Shown here in pieces: positions 51,901-61,400 of a stretch of DNA of 64,000 nucleotides. A program made the translations under genes and the position numbers. Source of the stretch: Sclerurus mexicanus (Eukaryota; Chordata; Aves; Passeriformes; Furnariidae); NCBI GenBank assembly GCA_013396755.1, contig VWZF01005998.1, positions 1,220,353 to 1,284,352 of the forward strand. The letters are read 5' to 3'. Within the stretch, counting starts at the first letter, position 1, and every line of letters begins with the position of its first letter. A model generated the notes under the pieces. The model had not been told where the DNA came from. It saw only the letters and a program-made list of their open reading frames with translations, and did not search any database.

Positions 51901-54538
51901 TGCAGGAAAAAGATCTATGGACAGATTTACAATGCTATTAGTAAACAAATACTAATACTCCACCTTAGTTTGTAAAAACACAACAGGAAAGGACCCTCTT
52001 AACCCAGTAATTCTAAGCCCCTTCTTCAGGCACAAACAAATGAAACTCATTGCACAACAACTAACTGCTACAAACACTGCTTCAGAGGTAGCTGACAAAC
52101 AGTGACACAACTTTGTTTCTCTCAACAGAATGCAGTTTCAAGTGTCAATAATGTCTCTCAACAACTCCAGCTCTGCTATCCCTCTGTGGCCCTTTCTATA
52201 GTCTCACAGTCTTCTCCATCACAAAACTGTTTATGGCCATGGAACCTTAGGCCATGTAGCTTATACTGACCCCACAGACGGAGATAAGCCATAGATAAGA
52301 ATGGGAATGGTAGGGCTCTCTGTTGCTCAGATCAAGCATAGCACTGCCTTAAAGCACTGCGAAACCACCCAGCTACATCATGGAGTTCTTTTCACAGAGC
52401 AGCCCTTGGCTGGAAATTATGGCTAATCATGCAAAAAGCATCTGAAAGTGCATTTTCCTCCAACGCCGTCTGAAAGTGACAGTCTTTCAAGCATGAGAAA
52501 CATACGGCAAAAGCACTAGTGAGATGTTTTATGGAATATACAAAACCACATTCCCCCAAAACCTTCCTAGAGTTGCTCCCTCTTCTATAGAAACCCCAAA
52601 TTTTTGAGGAATGTGTATGATCAGCATTCATTTTGCTCTGCAGCTTGAGAGCCCTTATCTCATACCACACTGCTGCATCCAGGACTGATTCCAAAGAAGA
52701 CATGCCACCTTATGAATGAATACATTTTATCACAGGAACCTCAATTAAACAGAGATTCAAGTTAAAGCTGTAGACTACACACCAGCCTACATGTGTACCG
52801 CTTTATCACCCTAACACTTTAAACTGCTTGACTGATAAATCCATCCCTTTGATATAACAAAGGTGTGCCGTTGGAACATGTCATAATTTTTAAAAGCACA
52901 CAACAAACCCCTTCTATATTTAGGAAAATATATGCACACGTTCCTTACGTAGCACCAGCATCCTCTGACTCAGGTTTGCACCAAAAATACTGAAACATTT
53001 ACAAAGCTTCTTTCCAAAGATGACAATCTCTACTGGACAATTATATAGTGCAACTGCACCTGACCGAGAATTACCAGCTGTCCTAAATCACTGTCAAGCT
53101 ATGCTCCCTACAAAACCTGTCTGAGCTACAGAGAATACAACTGCTTGTCAGTGGAAGCTGAAAGAAAATGCTGCAGGCATGCCTAGATAAATGCCTGAAA
53201 ACCAAACTAGGAGATGTTACACGATCATTTTTCCTCAGGTTCTCTATGCAGAAGCACAAAAACACGTCAAGCAGTCTCAGAGGAATTTCCAGATGAACAC
53301 CACACAGAAGAGGACGACTGAGAAATTTCACAATGCACATTAGCATACAGACAGACTTCCACGAGGCTGACAGGCTGCTTCCAGTACATCTGCTCAGGAC
53401 TATCTGGAAGCACAGAATGGGCTGCCTTTTCAACTAGCTTTTTGTTCAAAACCACCTTCACACATTTCCCCCCTATGCATGCAGGAACATGTCTGATTCA
53501 CCAACTGCTGTGTTCTACCAGTCTTACCAGATTTCAGACCAGAAATTTTGAAGATGGCACTTGGCTTCTCATTAGTGACAAACCCCAGCAGCTGCCACAC
53601 TGCCATCCCACTCTGGTCCGGGTAACAAAAATAGACAGATCCTCCCATTCCTTCTGGAAATGGTATAGTTCCCAGCATGAAGACCACTACATGGTTGATG
53701 TTTTCATAGTCCGGTAAATCAAATACAAATTTGTCTTCAGCCACTTGTTGGGGAGCTGCTTGTACCTAAAGAGAACAAAACCTTTATTAGTATTAACACA
53801 TTTTTCATAATTGGCTGTCACCGTGAACTTCCTTTTACAGAAATACACCTAAAGTGGCACATAACAGAAAGTCGAGGAATGTACTAACCTACAGAGCAGA
53901 GAGCCAGATAAAAGTCAAAACACAGCAGAAGAACAACTGGAAAAAATATTACTAGAAAGACAAAACAGTCTTGTTCTACCTGCACTGAACACATATCCCA
54001 CCCGGGACTACAGGATCAGAATACCTTCGCTCCCCATGTGCGTAGGAGGAAAGTAGGGTGCAGAAGAGGTTGCCAAGTCACTAAGCAGTGGCTGTTGACC
54101 ACCTGGCTGGCACAACCCCAGGATCATGGAAACCTGTTCACATAGGAAATACAATAGACCTTGAGAAAGGCAGCAGAAGGATGGCTGAATGCCAGAGCAA
54201 AAGATACCCTCCTCTTTACCCGAGATGCCACATCCTTGCGGCCAAGGCACAATCTAGACTTAAAACGCTTCTTTTAAGCTCCCAGCTTTGTCTCTGAGGA
54301 GACAGCATTAACAGAGGGGATGGCAAGCGCCTCCTGGCCAGGGGGCTCCACACCGCAGCCGCCGCCGGCCGGGCAGGGCGGCACAAGGGCGGCACAAGGG
54401 CGGCGGGGTCGCCGGTGCCTGGGGCCGGGAGAGGGGAAAGGCCCTGCGGCAGCTCCTCCCCAGCCCCGAGCGGGTTGAGGGCCCCGCCCGGGCCCGGGCC
54501 GCGCTCACCAGCCTGCCCGCCACCAGGCAGCCGAACAT
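45924..54538 (-). CDS. HIKESHI: HIKESHI, nuclear import carrier for HSP70 (complete, 5 coding exons)
   Basis: HIKESHI (C11orf73, yeast OPI10 family) carries ATP-bound HSP70 into the nucleus during heat stress through FG-nucleoporins. Coding segments in transcript order are 54538-54509, 53765-53528, 51094-50943, 48321-48203 and 45978-45924. All joins keep frame and give 197 residues, the human length, from MFGCLVAGRL to NPLFWKT. The N-terminal domain includes FVFDLPDY and PFPEGMGGSVYF, with Val54, the site of a human disease variant. Phe97 (QHPFGAM), which is important for FG-nucleoporin binding, is present. The C-terminal region has MLDNFYNFASSFAV and LKWYENFQRRL. Introns 1-4 are 743, 2433, 2621 and 2224 bp. 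Introns 3 and 4 contain a SINE and a CR1, and introns 1 and 2 show nothing I recognise. The gene converges on EED and starts in a CpG island. Confidence 0.98.
46150..46416 (+). mobile_element. CR1 LINE 3' fragment in HIKESHI intron 4
   Basis: It contains GAAAAATTTCTTCACTGAAA, GGGTTGTCAAGCACTGGAAC, GGTTGCCCAGGGAAGTGGTG, GAGTCACCATCCCTGGCAG and ends AATTCTGTGATTCCATGA. It belongs to a different CR1 subfamily from the copies at 23.0 and 55.2 kb, judging by the TTCACTGAAAGGGTTGTCAA segment and the TTAGATGAATGGTTGGAATC lead-in. It is inserted antisense to the host gene. Confidence 0.93.
48203..48321 (-). CDS. HIKESHI: HIKESHI exon 4
   Basis: FTQKMLDNFYNFASSFAVTQ, then AQMTPNPSEAFIPANVVLK and two bases of Trp180. 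The acceptor is TATTTCAG and the donor GTAATG. Confidence 0.97.
50473..50617 (+). mobile_element. tRNA-Ile-derived SINE with CR1-like tail (TguSINE1-like)
   Basis: The head follows tRNA-Ile(AAT): A box TAGCTCAGTTGG at 50483-50494, then TGGTGGTAATAATGCCAGGG over the anticodon arm, then a slightly disrupted B box GGTTCGGCCTCC at 50527-50538 and a GTATGGGTCA acceptor-stem end. The tail switches to a CR1 3' end: GGGCTCGATGATCCTTCTGG, GTCCCTTCCAACTC and ATTCTG. This head-tail composite is the structure of the songbird TguSINE1 family mobilised by CR1. It lies in HIKESHI intron 3, antisense to the gene. About 145 bp; the ends are approximate. Confidence 0.88.
50943..51094 (-). CDS. HIKESHI: HIKESHI exon 3
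   Basis: It completes Gly90 and continues KGSQHPFGAMNLPQTPTVAQ, then IGISVELLENLAQQTPVASA and AVSSVDSFTE. It includes Phe97. The acceptor is CTTTCAG. The donor, GAG followed by GTAGCT, is weaker than the others in this gene. Confidence 0.97.
53528..53765 (-). CDS. HIKESHI: HIKESHI exon 2
   Basis: VQAAPQQVAEDKFVFDLPDY, then ENINHVVVFMLGTIPFPEGM, GGSVYFCYPDQSGMAVWQLL and GFVTNEKPSAIFKISGLKS plus one base of Gly90. The acceptor is TCTTTAG and the donor GTAAGA. Confidence 0.98.
54509..54538 (-). CDS. HIKESHI: HIKESHI exon 1 (coding part)
   Basis: ATG followed by ten codons in total, MFGCLVAGRL, with donor GTGAGC. The start is fixed by the conserved family N-terminus and by the CpG-island context. 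A single N lies 26 bp upstream of the ATG, in the 5' UTR. Confidence 0.97.
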
Positions 54539-54563
54539 GGCGGCGGCCGGCGAGCCCTCAGAC

Positions 54564-54564
54564 N
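54564..54564. other. Single ambiguous base in the HIKESHI 5' UTR
   Basis: One N within a CpG-dense GCC-repeat stretch. It does not affect coding sequence. Confidence 0.99.
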
Positions 54565-54595
54565 CGCCGCGCCGCCGCCGCGCCCGCACGCCGTC

Positions 54596-54602
54596 ACTTC
54601 CG
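54596..54602 (-). promoter_or_regulatory. ETS-type (GABPA-like) site
   Basis: ACTTCCG on the + strand reads CGGAAGT on the HIKESHI strand. It lies about 60 bp upstream of the ATG and is a common core element of CpG-island promoters. Confidence 0.6.
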
Positions 54603-54611
54603 CCAACGCGG

Positions 54612-54623
54612 ACTACAAGTCCC
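54612..54623 (+). promoter_or_regulatory. ACTACAA-N-TCCC motif, copy 1
   Basis: ACTACAAGTCCC is a full match to the ACTACAANTCCC element associated with ZNF143 and THAP11/HCFC1 at housekeeping promoters. It forms an inverted pair with the copy at 54682-54693. Confidence 0.75.
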
Positions 54624-54681
54624 GTGGTGCCACGCGCGGCGGCGCAAGGGCGGTGCTTGGTGGCGCGGCGCGGGGTGTGAC

Positions 54682-54693
54682 GGGAGTTGTAGT
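54682..54693 (-). promoter_or_regulatory. ACTACAA-N-TCCC motif, copy 2 (inverted)
   Basis: GGGAGTTGTAGT on the + strand reads ACTACAACTCCC on the HIKESHI strand. It lies about 58 bp from copy 1 and in opposite orientation. Confidence 0.75.
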
Positions 54694-55044
54694 TCGCAGC
54701 GCCGCGCTAAGGGGCGGAGTGCGCGCGGAAAGGCAGCGTCCACTCACGCGGCGCCCGTCCCGCTGCTCCGGGGCGAAGTGTTTAACGTGGTTAAACCCAG
54801 ACAAAGCTGGCCGTAAAAGTCTGCGTTCAAAAATGTAAGAGAGACAAAAAGCGGAAAAGTAAATCGGGGAAACTGATTAAGCACGGTGACATACACCACG
54901 GAGGTCACCGCCGTACCTGTGTGTGAGGCTGCATGGTCACGAAGCTCGAAGGCCCTCACCGACACAGTTCGTGCTGTAGACACGAACTTACCACTTACAC
55001 TTAAGAAATGCACATGTCGTGAGTATTTACTGCGTTACCTGATC

Positions 55045-55440
55045 TTCAGAGCCCTCTCTGTGCTGACAGGATTGGTGGTCAGCCTGGAGAAGAGAAGGCT
55101 CTGGGGAGACCTTTTAGCAGCCTTTCAATACCTAAGGAGGCCACAAGAGAGCTAGAGAGGGAGTTTTGGCAACGCCATGTGGGGACAGGACAAGGGAGAA
55201 TGGCTTTAAACTGACAGAGAGTGGATTTAGATTAGGTATTAAGCAGAAATCCTTTGCTGTGAGGGTGGTGAGGCGCTGGCACAGGTTTCCCAGAGAAGGT
55301 GTGGATGCCCCATCCCTGGAAGTGTTCAAGGCCAGGCTGGATGGGGCTCTGAGCAACCTGGTGGTTCTGGTGGAACCCTGTCATGTCAGGGTGCTTGGAC
55401 TAGATGATCTTTCCATCCCAAACAATTCTGTGACTCTATT
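55045..55440 (+). mobile_element. CR1 LINE 3' fragment upstream of HIKESHI
   Basis: It starts in the end of CR1 ORF2 (VSLEKRRLWGDLLAAFQYLR on the + strand). It continues through AGAATGGCTTTAAACTGACA, GTGAGGGTGGTGAGGCGCTG, GATGCCCCATCCCTGGAAGT and TAGATGATCTTTCCATCCCA to AATTCTGTGACTCTATT. It is well preserved, so it is younger than the fragment at about 10 kb. It lies about 500 bp upstream of the HIKESHI start codon, just outside the CpG island. Confidence 0.95.
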
Positions 55441-58400
55441 AGACTGCACTTGGTGCTCAGAGCACAACCCTCCTCAACCTCAAACTTATGTTTGTGGGAA
55501 GGTGTATGTGTTACCTCACCCCAGGGGTTGTGAGCAGGTAAGAGTGTTCTCAACAAAGGCACCATGGAGTCTTTTCACCTTCGTTTTAACTATTCATATT
55601 CAACTAATTCATTATGGTAGATCCATGTTAATGCAATCTAGACATGGGATGAAATCAAGCAGACGGCAGAGGAAGATTAACAGGGAGACGAAGAGAAGCA
55701 GTTCGTTTGGTACATCTCCATAAATTATTATAAAGGTTCCCCTCTTTTCCTTCCTTCTAAGCAGCAATTTGGTGAAACAACCTTTGCAACATCCTTCTGG
55801 GACATCAGCAGTCTTTAGAGACAGAATCCCTCCTCTTCCTGTGGTCCTTGGGATTTGAAAAATATGGAGAAAACATTTACAGGCAGCTGATGGCTACAGG
55901 CTTCGCTGTCAGTATCAGGTGTTGCATTCTGCCTTTTCAAATTGAATAAGTTGTCTTTCTTCTCTCAGAGCATGTAAAGCAGCTTTGGTACCTTCTTAGG
56001 TAAGTTTTAGCTCCTGTCTTAATTAGCTCCAAGGTGATTTAGCTGCAAATGTTATCTTGCTGTTGGTTTGGACAGAGGTAGCCACTGAAACTTCATCCAA
56101 GGCAGAACCAAGAATGTACGGGTTCATCAGCATGAGCTGCCATGGTATTTCTCCACCTTTCTCCTACACCCTAAAACTTAACATCTTTGTTTTAAATTCC
56201 TTAGTGCTCTGGGGAGGGTCCAGCTACAGTGTAAGTACAAAAAGGTGTAGGTATTTCTGGTTATATAAATAACCTTGTGTGAGATACACACAAGACTGAA
56301 GAGGAGAATATAATGCAAGAAACTACATATAATCCTTGGTCCTGCACATCACCTCTTGTATTTTTCCCTGTAATGAATGAATTGCAAATTCATTCTTTGA
56401 ATTTGCAATGCTATACTAATATGATCAATAATATGCCTTATTGCTATTTACCACTGCTAGCTGACAATGAACTCATTGTACAGGCATATAGTATCTAGAA
56501 TTTCCATGATAATTATGTTTAAATAAAACAAATTTCAAAAATTCACTTGTTTTCTGTCGTCTCTTGACAGCTTCTATGCTTCATTGCTAATGGTCTCCTG
56601 GGTGCCCGAGCACAGGCTATATGGCTTAGATGGAAACAAATCATTCTTCAGTTTGCCTGGGAACAGTGTTCTGCACTTTCTATAGAAGCTGTTCTTTTAA
56701 ATCTCGTTCTGCTGTGTCTTCTGGTGTTTACACAGGTATTTTAATTCATGCTTCAATCTTAATCATACCTATTTTAGTACTTCTGTTACAAATCTTTATG
56801 AAACCTCTCCCTTTTTACTGTGCCAGTGTGCTTCTCTGGGCTCTGAAACCTGTGGTTAGACCCATCTCTGCAGGAAATGTCAGGGTCTTTCCTGCAGCCA
56901 AGCTCACCTTTGGTGGGCAGCTTCTCCTGTCCTCAGCCATCCCAGGCCCTGGGCACTGCACCTGTTGCTCATGGCTGAGGTCTGTCACTGGGCAAGCTTC
57001 CAGGGTTGCTTTTGTTTCCCACTTTGCAGTAGTAAAGTTGTTAGCAGAGGTTGGCTCTGCCTTTCCAAATGCTAAAAGCTTAAAAAATACAAAATGAAGA
57101 CCCCAGTGCCTGCTACCAGATGGAGTAACCAACCTGTGCCTTGCAATGTGTTTATGTGAGGGAATTACGAGAGCCAGACCTATTAAAAATCCTGATGCTA
57201 GCCCACAGTTACTTGTACAGGCATAATGGAATATGTATTCCTGTCTGATTCACCTCTTGGATTTAGTATGAAGCCCAGGTGTGAGAAGTGTTGAGGCAAT
57301 AGTGCAGAACTGCTGAGTCCCAGGCCTCATTTTGGATGTGAACATTTGCAAGTGAGTTCTCTACTTGGCAGGTGCTTTTCCAGCTGGCTCTGATGAACTG
57401 GAAAGAAAGAAAGTGTTTTGAAGCTTGAGATGTTGCAAATTAGTGGAGGGTGGCCAAGCTCTGCAGTGCAGCCACTGAGGCACAACAAGAAATCTGCTAA
57501 TTAGGCAAGAGCTCATCTCACATTGCCAATTTGCTCTAGACCTCTGAGATTGCACCATGTCTAAAAGGCTCAGGGCAACCCCATCTTGCAGGGCTCTCAA
57601 GCACTCTTGCTTAGGCATGATTTTTTTTTTTTTTTAAATTTAAACCTGATTATTTAGTATTGGCCTAAAACTTGTTGAACCTGCTGTGCAATGATGGCAG
57701 CAGAGCTGTTATTGCTCCCCCTGCCAAAAGTTAATCTCAGCCTATGATCCTACCCTAGAAGTTACTTGTGACATTAATCTCCACTTGAGCCCCTACTAAG
57801 ATCCGTGGCTTAGCACCATTTAGGTTAAAGAAGGTCATACAGAGCAGGCCTGCTCCCCGTGTGCAGTAAGGGAAAGTATTTCCCATTCAATAATAAGAGA
57901 TAGTGGCACAACACAGGAAACAGTTACGTGTAGAGAACCTCTGAGAAGAAGGTTTCTGTTCCTTCATGCAAAAGCATGAGTAAAAGGAAGAAACCTCAGG
58001 CAAGCTGAGTCCAGACTAACGCAAAACTTCACCCATACAATGGTGGGTGGTGTGCCAGGACATGTGCTGGGATCCCACCTGAACACGCAACCCAGCAGCA
58101 TCTACATGTTTCTGAATGTGGGTGCAGCAAGGTGTGGAATGCTGGATGAGCAAGAATTGTGAAAAGTAACTTTTCTCCTGAAAAAGGAGTAATTTTCTTG
58201 TACTTTTGTCTAGGTCTTTTCAAACTAGTCACAGCTGCAAAAGAAACAATAGCTTGTAAAAGATTCACGTGGTAGGGTTTTTTTGTAGTTCTCTTTTCCT
58301 CCTTGTCTGAGCACCTTTTTCTTCTGTTTTGCCAGTGTATATTTCTGCTGTCTGTTTCGTCTCCAGGTCATTAAGGATTTCATGAACCTATGTCCTTTGC

Positions 58401-61400
58401 TTGTTTTCCAACCTGAGGAGCCTGAGCCTATGTAGTCATTTATTGTGTAGAACTTATTCCTTATTTTTTGATCATTCTTGTAATTTCTTGGGCCATTTCC
58501 CCCAGATTCACTGCAGGGCAGCAGTCAGCTCTGCAGCCAGCTCTAGCTGTCAGCAGCCAGGAAGGCACTAGATAGATCTGCCCACAGGTGGGTGTCTTTC
58601 CCATTTTGGGAAGGTGGTAAAGCTCTCATTGTTGGCCATGTGAGACCAGATGATATGGAAAAATACACTCTTGACCTGTTCTGCTGACTTAATAGGCCCA
58701 GGAAGTTTCAAGAATTGATTCCTCTGTGTAGCTGAGGAATCTCAGAGCTCTGCTTTTTGAGAGCTTGGATGAAGCTGCACAGAAACACTTGGGTACCAGA
58801 AGGTGATAGGGCTGAGGACATTTTGGGGTAGTGGAAATGTGTGATAGGAATGACGCATTATGTAATGATGAAAAAGGAGCTGCTGTATGGGATAGAGGAG
58901 GAACAAGGCTAAATGGAGCATGCAGGAATGTGATGTCGAGTGGTTCAGTGTCAGTGACTCTAAGGTTATTTCAGAAAGAGGTTTTAATTGTCTTTCTGCT
59001 GGACAGTGGCCTGCATTTGTTCTGTTGCTGTTTTCTCAGTGCTTTTTACCAAGTTCACCCTTTTGAAGCCATTGAGCATTTTGTTTACAGAAATAGTCAT
59101 CAGGAAAAAATTACCAGATAAATCTGCAGAGGTTGAATATTTACTTGGAGACTGGAAAAAAGAGGCAAAGTGCCCAACTTAACTGCAGTCTAGCTATGCT
59201 CTTTTGGATATGTTCAAATAACTGTGTAAAGCAGTCAAAATCTGAAGACAACAAACACAGGTGCAATTGGCGGCACTGTTTTATATTAAAAGATTTTCAT
59301 TTGCATTATAATTTTCCATTATTATAACATTTCCTTGGCTATGTCTCAGCTTTTCCAAACTTAAGCCATTAAGACTAAAGTTCTTTTTAGGGCTTCTATG
59401 AGTTTAGTTTTTACATATATATAAAAGTTTCACCCAGAATATTTCAGTTGTTTCCGAGACATGGATCAAAAAATGCATTGTTTTGCTCAAGCCAGAAAAA
59501 AAAATTTGAATGACCTGTTCTTTCAGAATTCCTAATTCCCCCAAATTGTAAAAGGAGAAACTTGCAATTTGCCAGCAGGTAGCCTTGAGTTACTTGAGTT
59601 AGAAATGATACCATGAAAATAAACTCACCTGTATCTAGATATGAAATATTTGGAGAACCCCAGTTTGTACACACTCAGGAGAAACTTATATAGCAGCACA
59701 GATTCCATCCATGCTGAACAGGTCTCACTAGGGGCTGCAAAATTTCATCTGTAGCTGCCTCTAGTTTGAGCACCAAGGCAAGGAGAGAGTACTGAGCCCT
59801 TCTCACCCAGCTTAACAACCTGAGGGAAGTATGTGAATTAAAACCAGGGTGTCCTGTCCTTTCTAGACAGTGACTCCTGTAAGACAGAAATTGTCCTCTG
59901 GAAGAGCATCTCTGTTGTAAGTGACTACAGAAGACGTTCTGGCGGTACAGCCCTCTAACTGAGGAGCCTCAGTTTTGTTGGAATTTAAGTGGGACAAATC
60001 CAGCAGTGCTGGGTGTTAAGTGTGATAGGAGGTACAAGGGAGGAAAGGAGGAATACTGAGCATGAGGAAAGCCATAAAGGCATTAGGATGGAACAGAGGA
60101 CAGGAAGAAGAGAGATTATAGTTTACTTATTTAGTAGTGCCACTTCTTTGAGGCTTAAGACCCTCAGGGCAAGTGAAACATGTGATGACTGGTCTGGTCA
60201 TGAAAAAGTGCCTGGCTTATTGACCTTGCATCATCTTTTCTTTGCCAGCGGTAGAGAGGAAATTGGTGTCTGTACTGTGAATTTTACTTCACTTGCCAAC
60301 AACCTTAAAGCTTTTGTCTTGACAGTGTTATCTGACAGCACCTGACTATGGTTCAGTGAAAGCTTTTGCACTGACAGAACAGATGATTTGTAGAATCTAG
60401 GAAATCGTGTAATTTCTATCTGCTTCTCAGATGAATTTTTGAAACTTGAGTTTCATGGAGGTCTTACTAATTTCTGCTGCCTTTAAGATCTCTGAATTTA
60501 TATGGCAAGGATTATTTTTTCCATGCTGAGACTGAATTGACATCTTTTAAGTGAATGACACCTTATGACCAGCAGATGGTGGTAGAATACCAGGATTTGG
60601 CCTGCTAAAAACTTCCTGTCACAGGTTGAGAGTGATTCTGGTTCTATCTCTGCTAAAAAACTGCTCAGTTCAGTTTAAACTCTAATTGGGATGAAACAGT
60701 TCATAAATGTATTAGTGATAAGTAATTAACTGGCAGACAGGGAACTATATTTTCCTGATCATAACGAGTAATGCAACAGATAAACCACAGTGCTGGACCC
60801 TTACAGAATATTAGACACCTTTATACGAATAATCCCAAGAGGCATCAGCCTCCCCCATGCCACACAAACACACACAACACAGATTCATGTCCCCACACAC
60901 CTTGCTCCAAGGTCTGAAACGCAAGCAAAACAACCTTTTTCTTGTGTGCTATCCCAGTGCTTCACTTTCCATCTGCATTTAGAATTTAAAATCAACTTCA
61001 CAGCAACATTATTTTTTGTAGATCACCATGTAAGTGTTTTTTGAAGATATTTCTATTTGGTTATGTAAAATCCTCTTTAAATTGTACAACCTAATTAGAG
61101 ATCTACACTGTCTGAGTATCTCTCCAAGCATGGCTTTTCTTAAACACTTCAAACGGCCAAGTCTGGCTTCCCCAAAGTTATTAACATCAGATTAATTCTG
61201 TTTCATCTAAAGTTGCTCTGCCTCCTTCCTGTATGCATAAATAAAAAGAAACTAGCATACAACTCCTTAAGGGAAAAGTTTCAATTGATTTGTAGCATAA
61301 GCAAGACACTTATTCACTGGACTTTATCGATGAATGTTATCAAAAGATATTGTCCAAGCTTAGTTTTCTAGGTCCAGCTTTGCTAGCTCTATAGGTTTGT

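Larger units (their letters stand above)
54340..54960 (-). promoter_or_regulatory. HIKESHI: CpG island and HIKESHI promoter
   Basis: A sharply bounded GC/CpG-rich block surrounds the HIKESHI start codon and extends about 400 bp upstream of it. It has ETS-, SP1-like (GGGGCGGAG) and ACTACAA-type elements and no TATA box, as expected for a housekeeping promoter. A + strand transcript could also start here, but I see no exon to support one. Confidence 0.8.

Noticed and set aside
53083..53461. 116- and 64-codon - strand ORFs next to HIKESHI exon 2 as alternative exons
   Set aside because: They begin downstream of the exon 2 donor inside intron 2, are not part of the conserved protein and have no acceptor that would join them in frame.
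56630..57097. 155-codon + strand ORF as a possible new gene
   Set aside because: It has no recognisable domain, CpG island or convincing splice context. One frame of this length in tens of kilobases of noncoding DNA is not unexpected.
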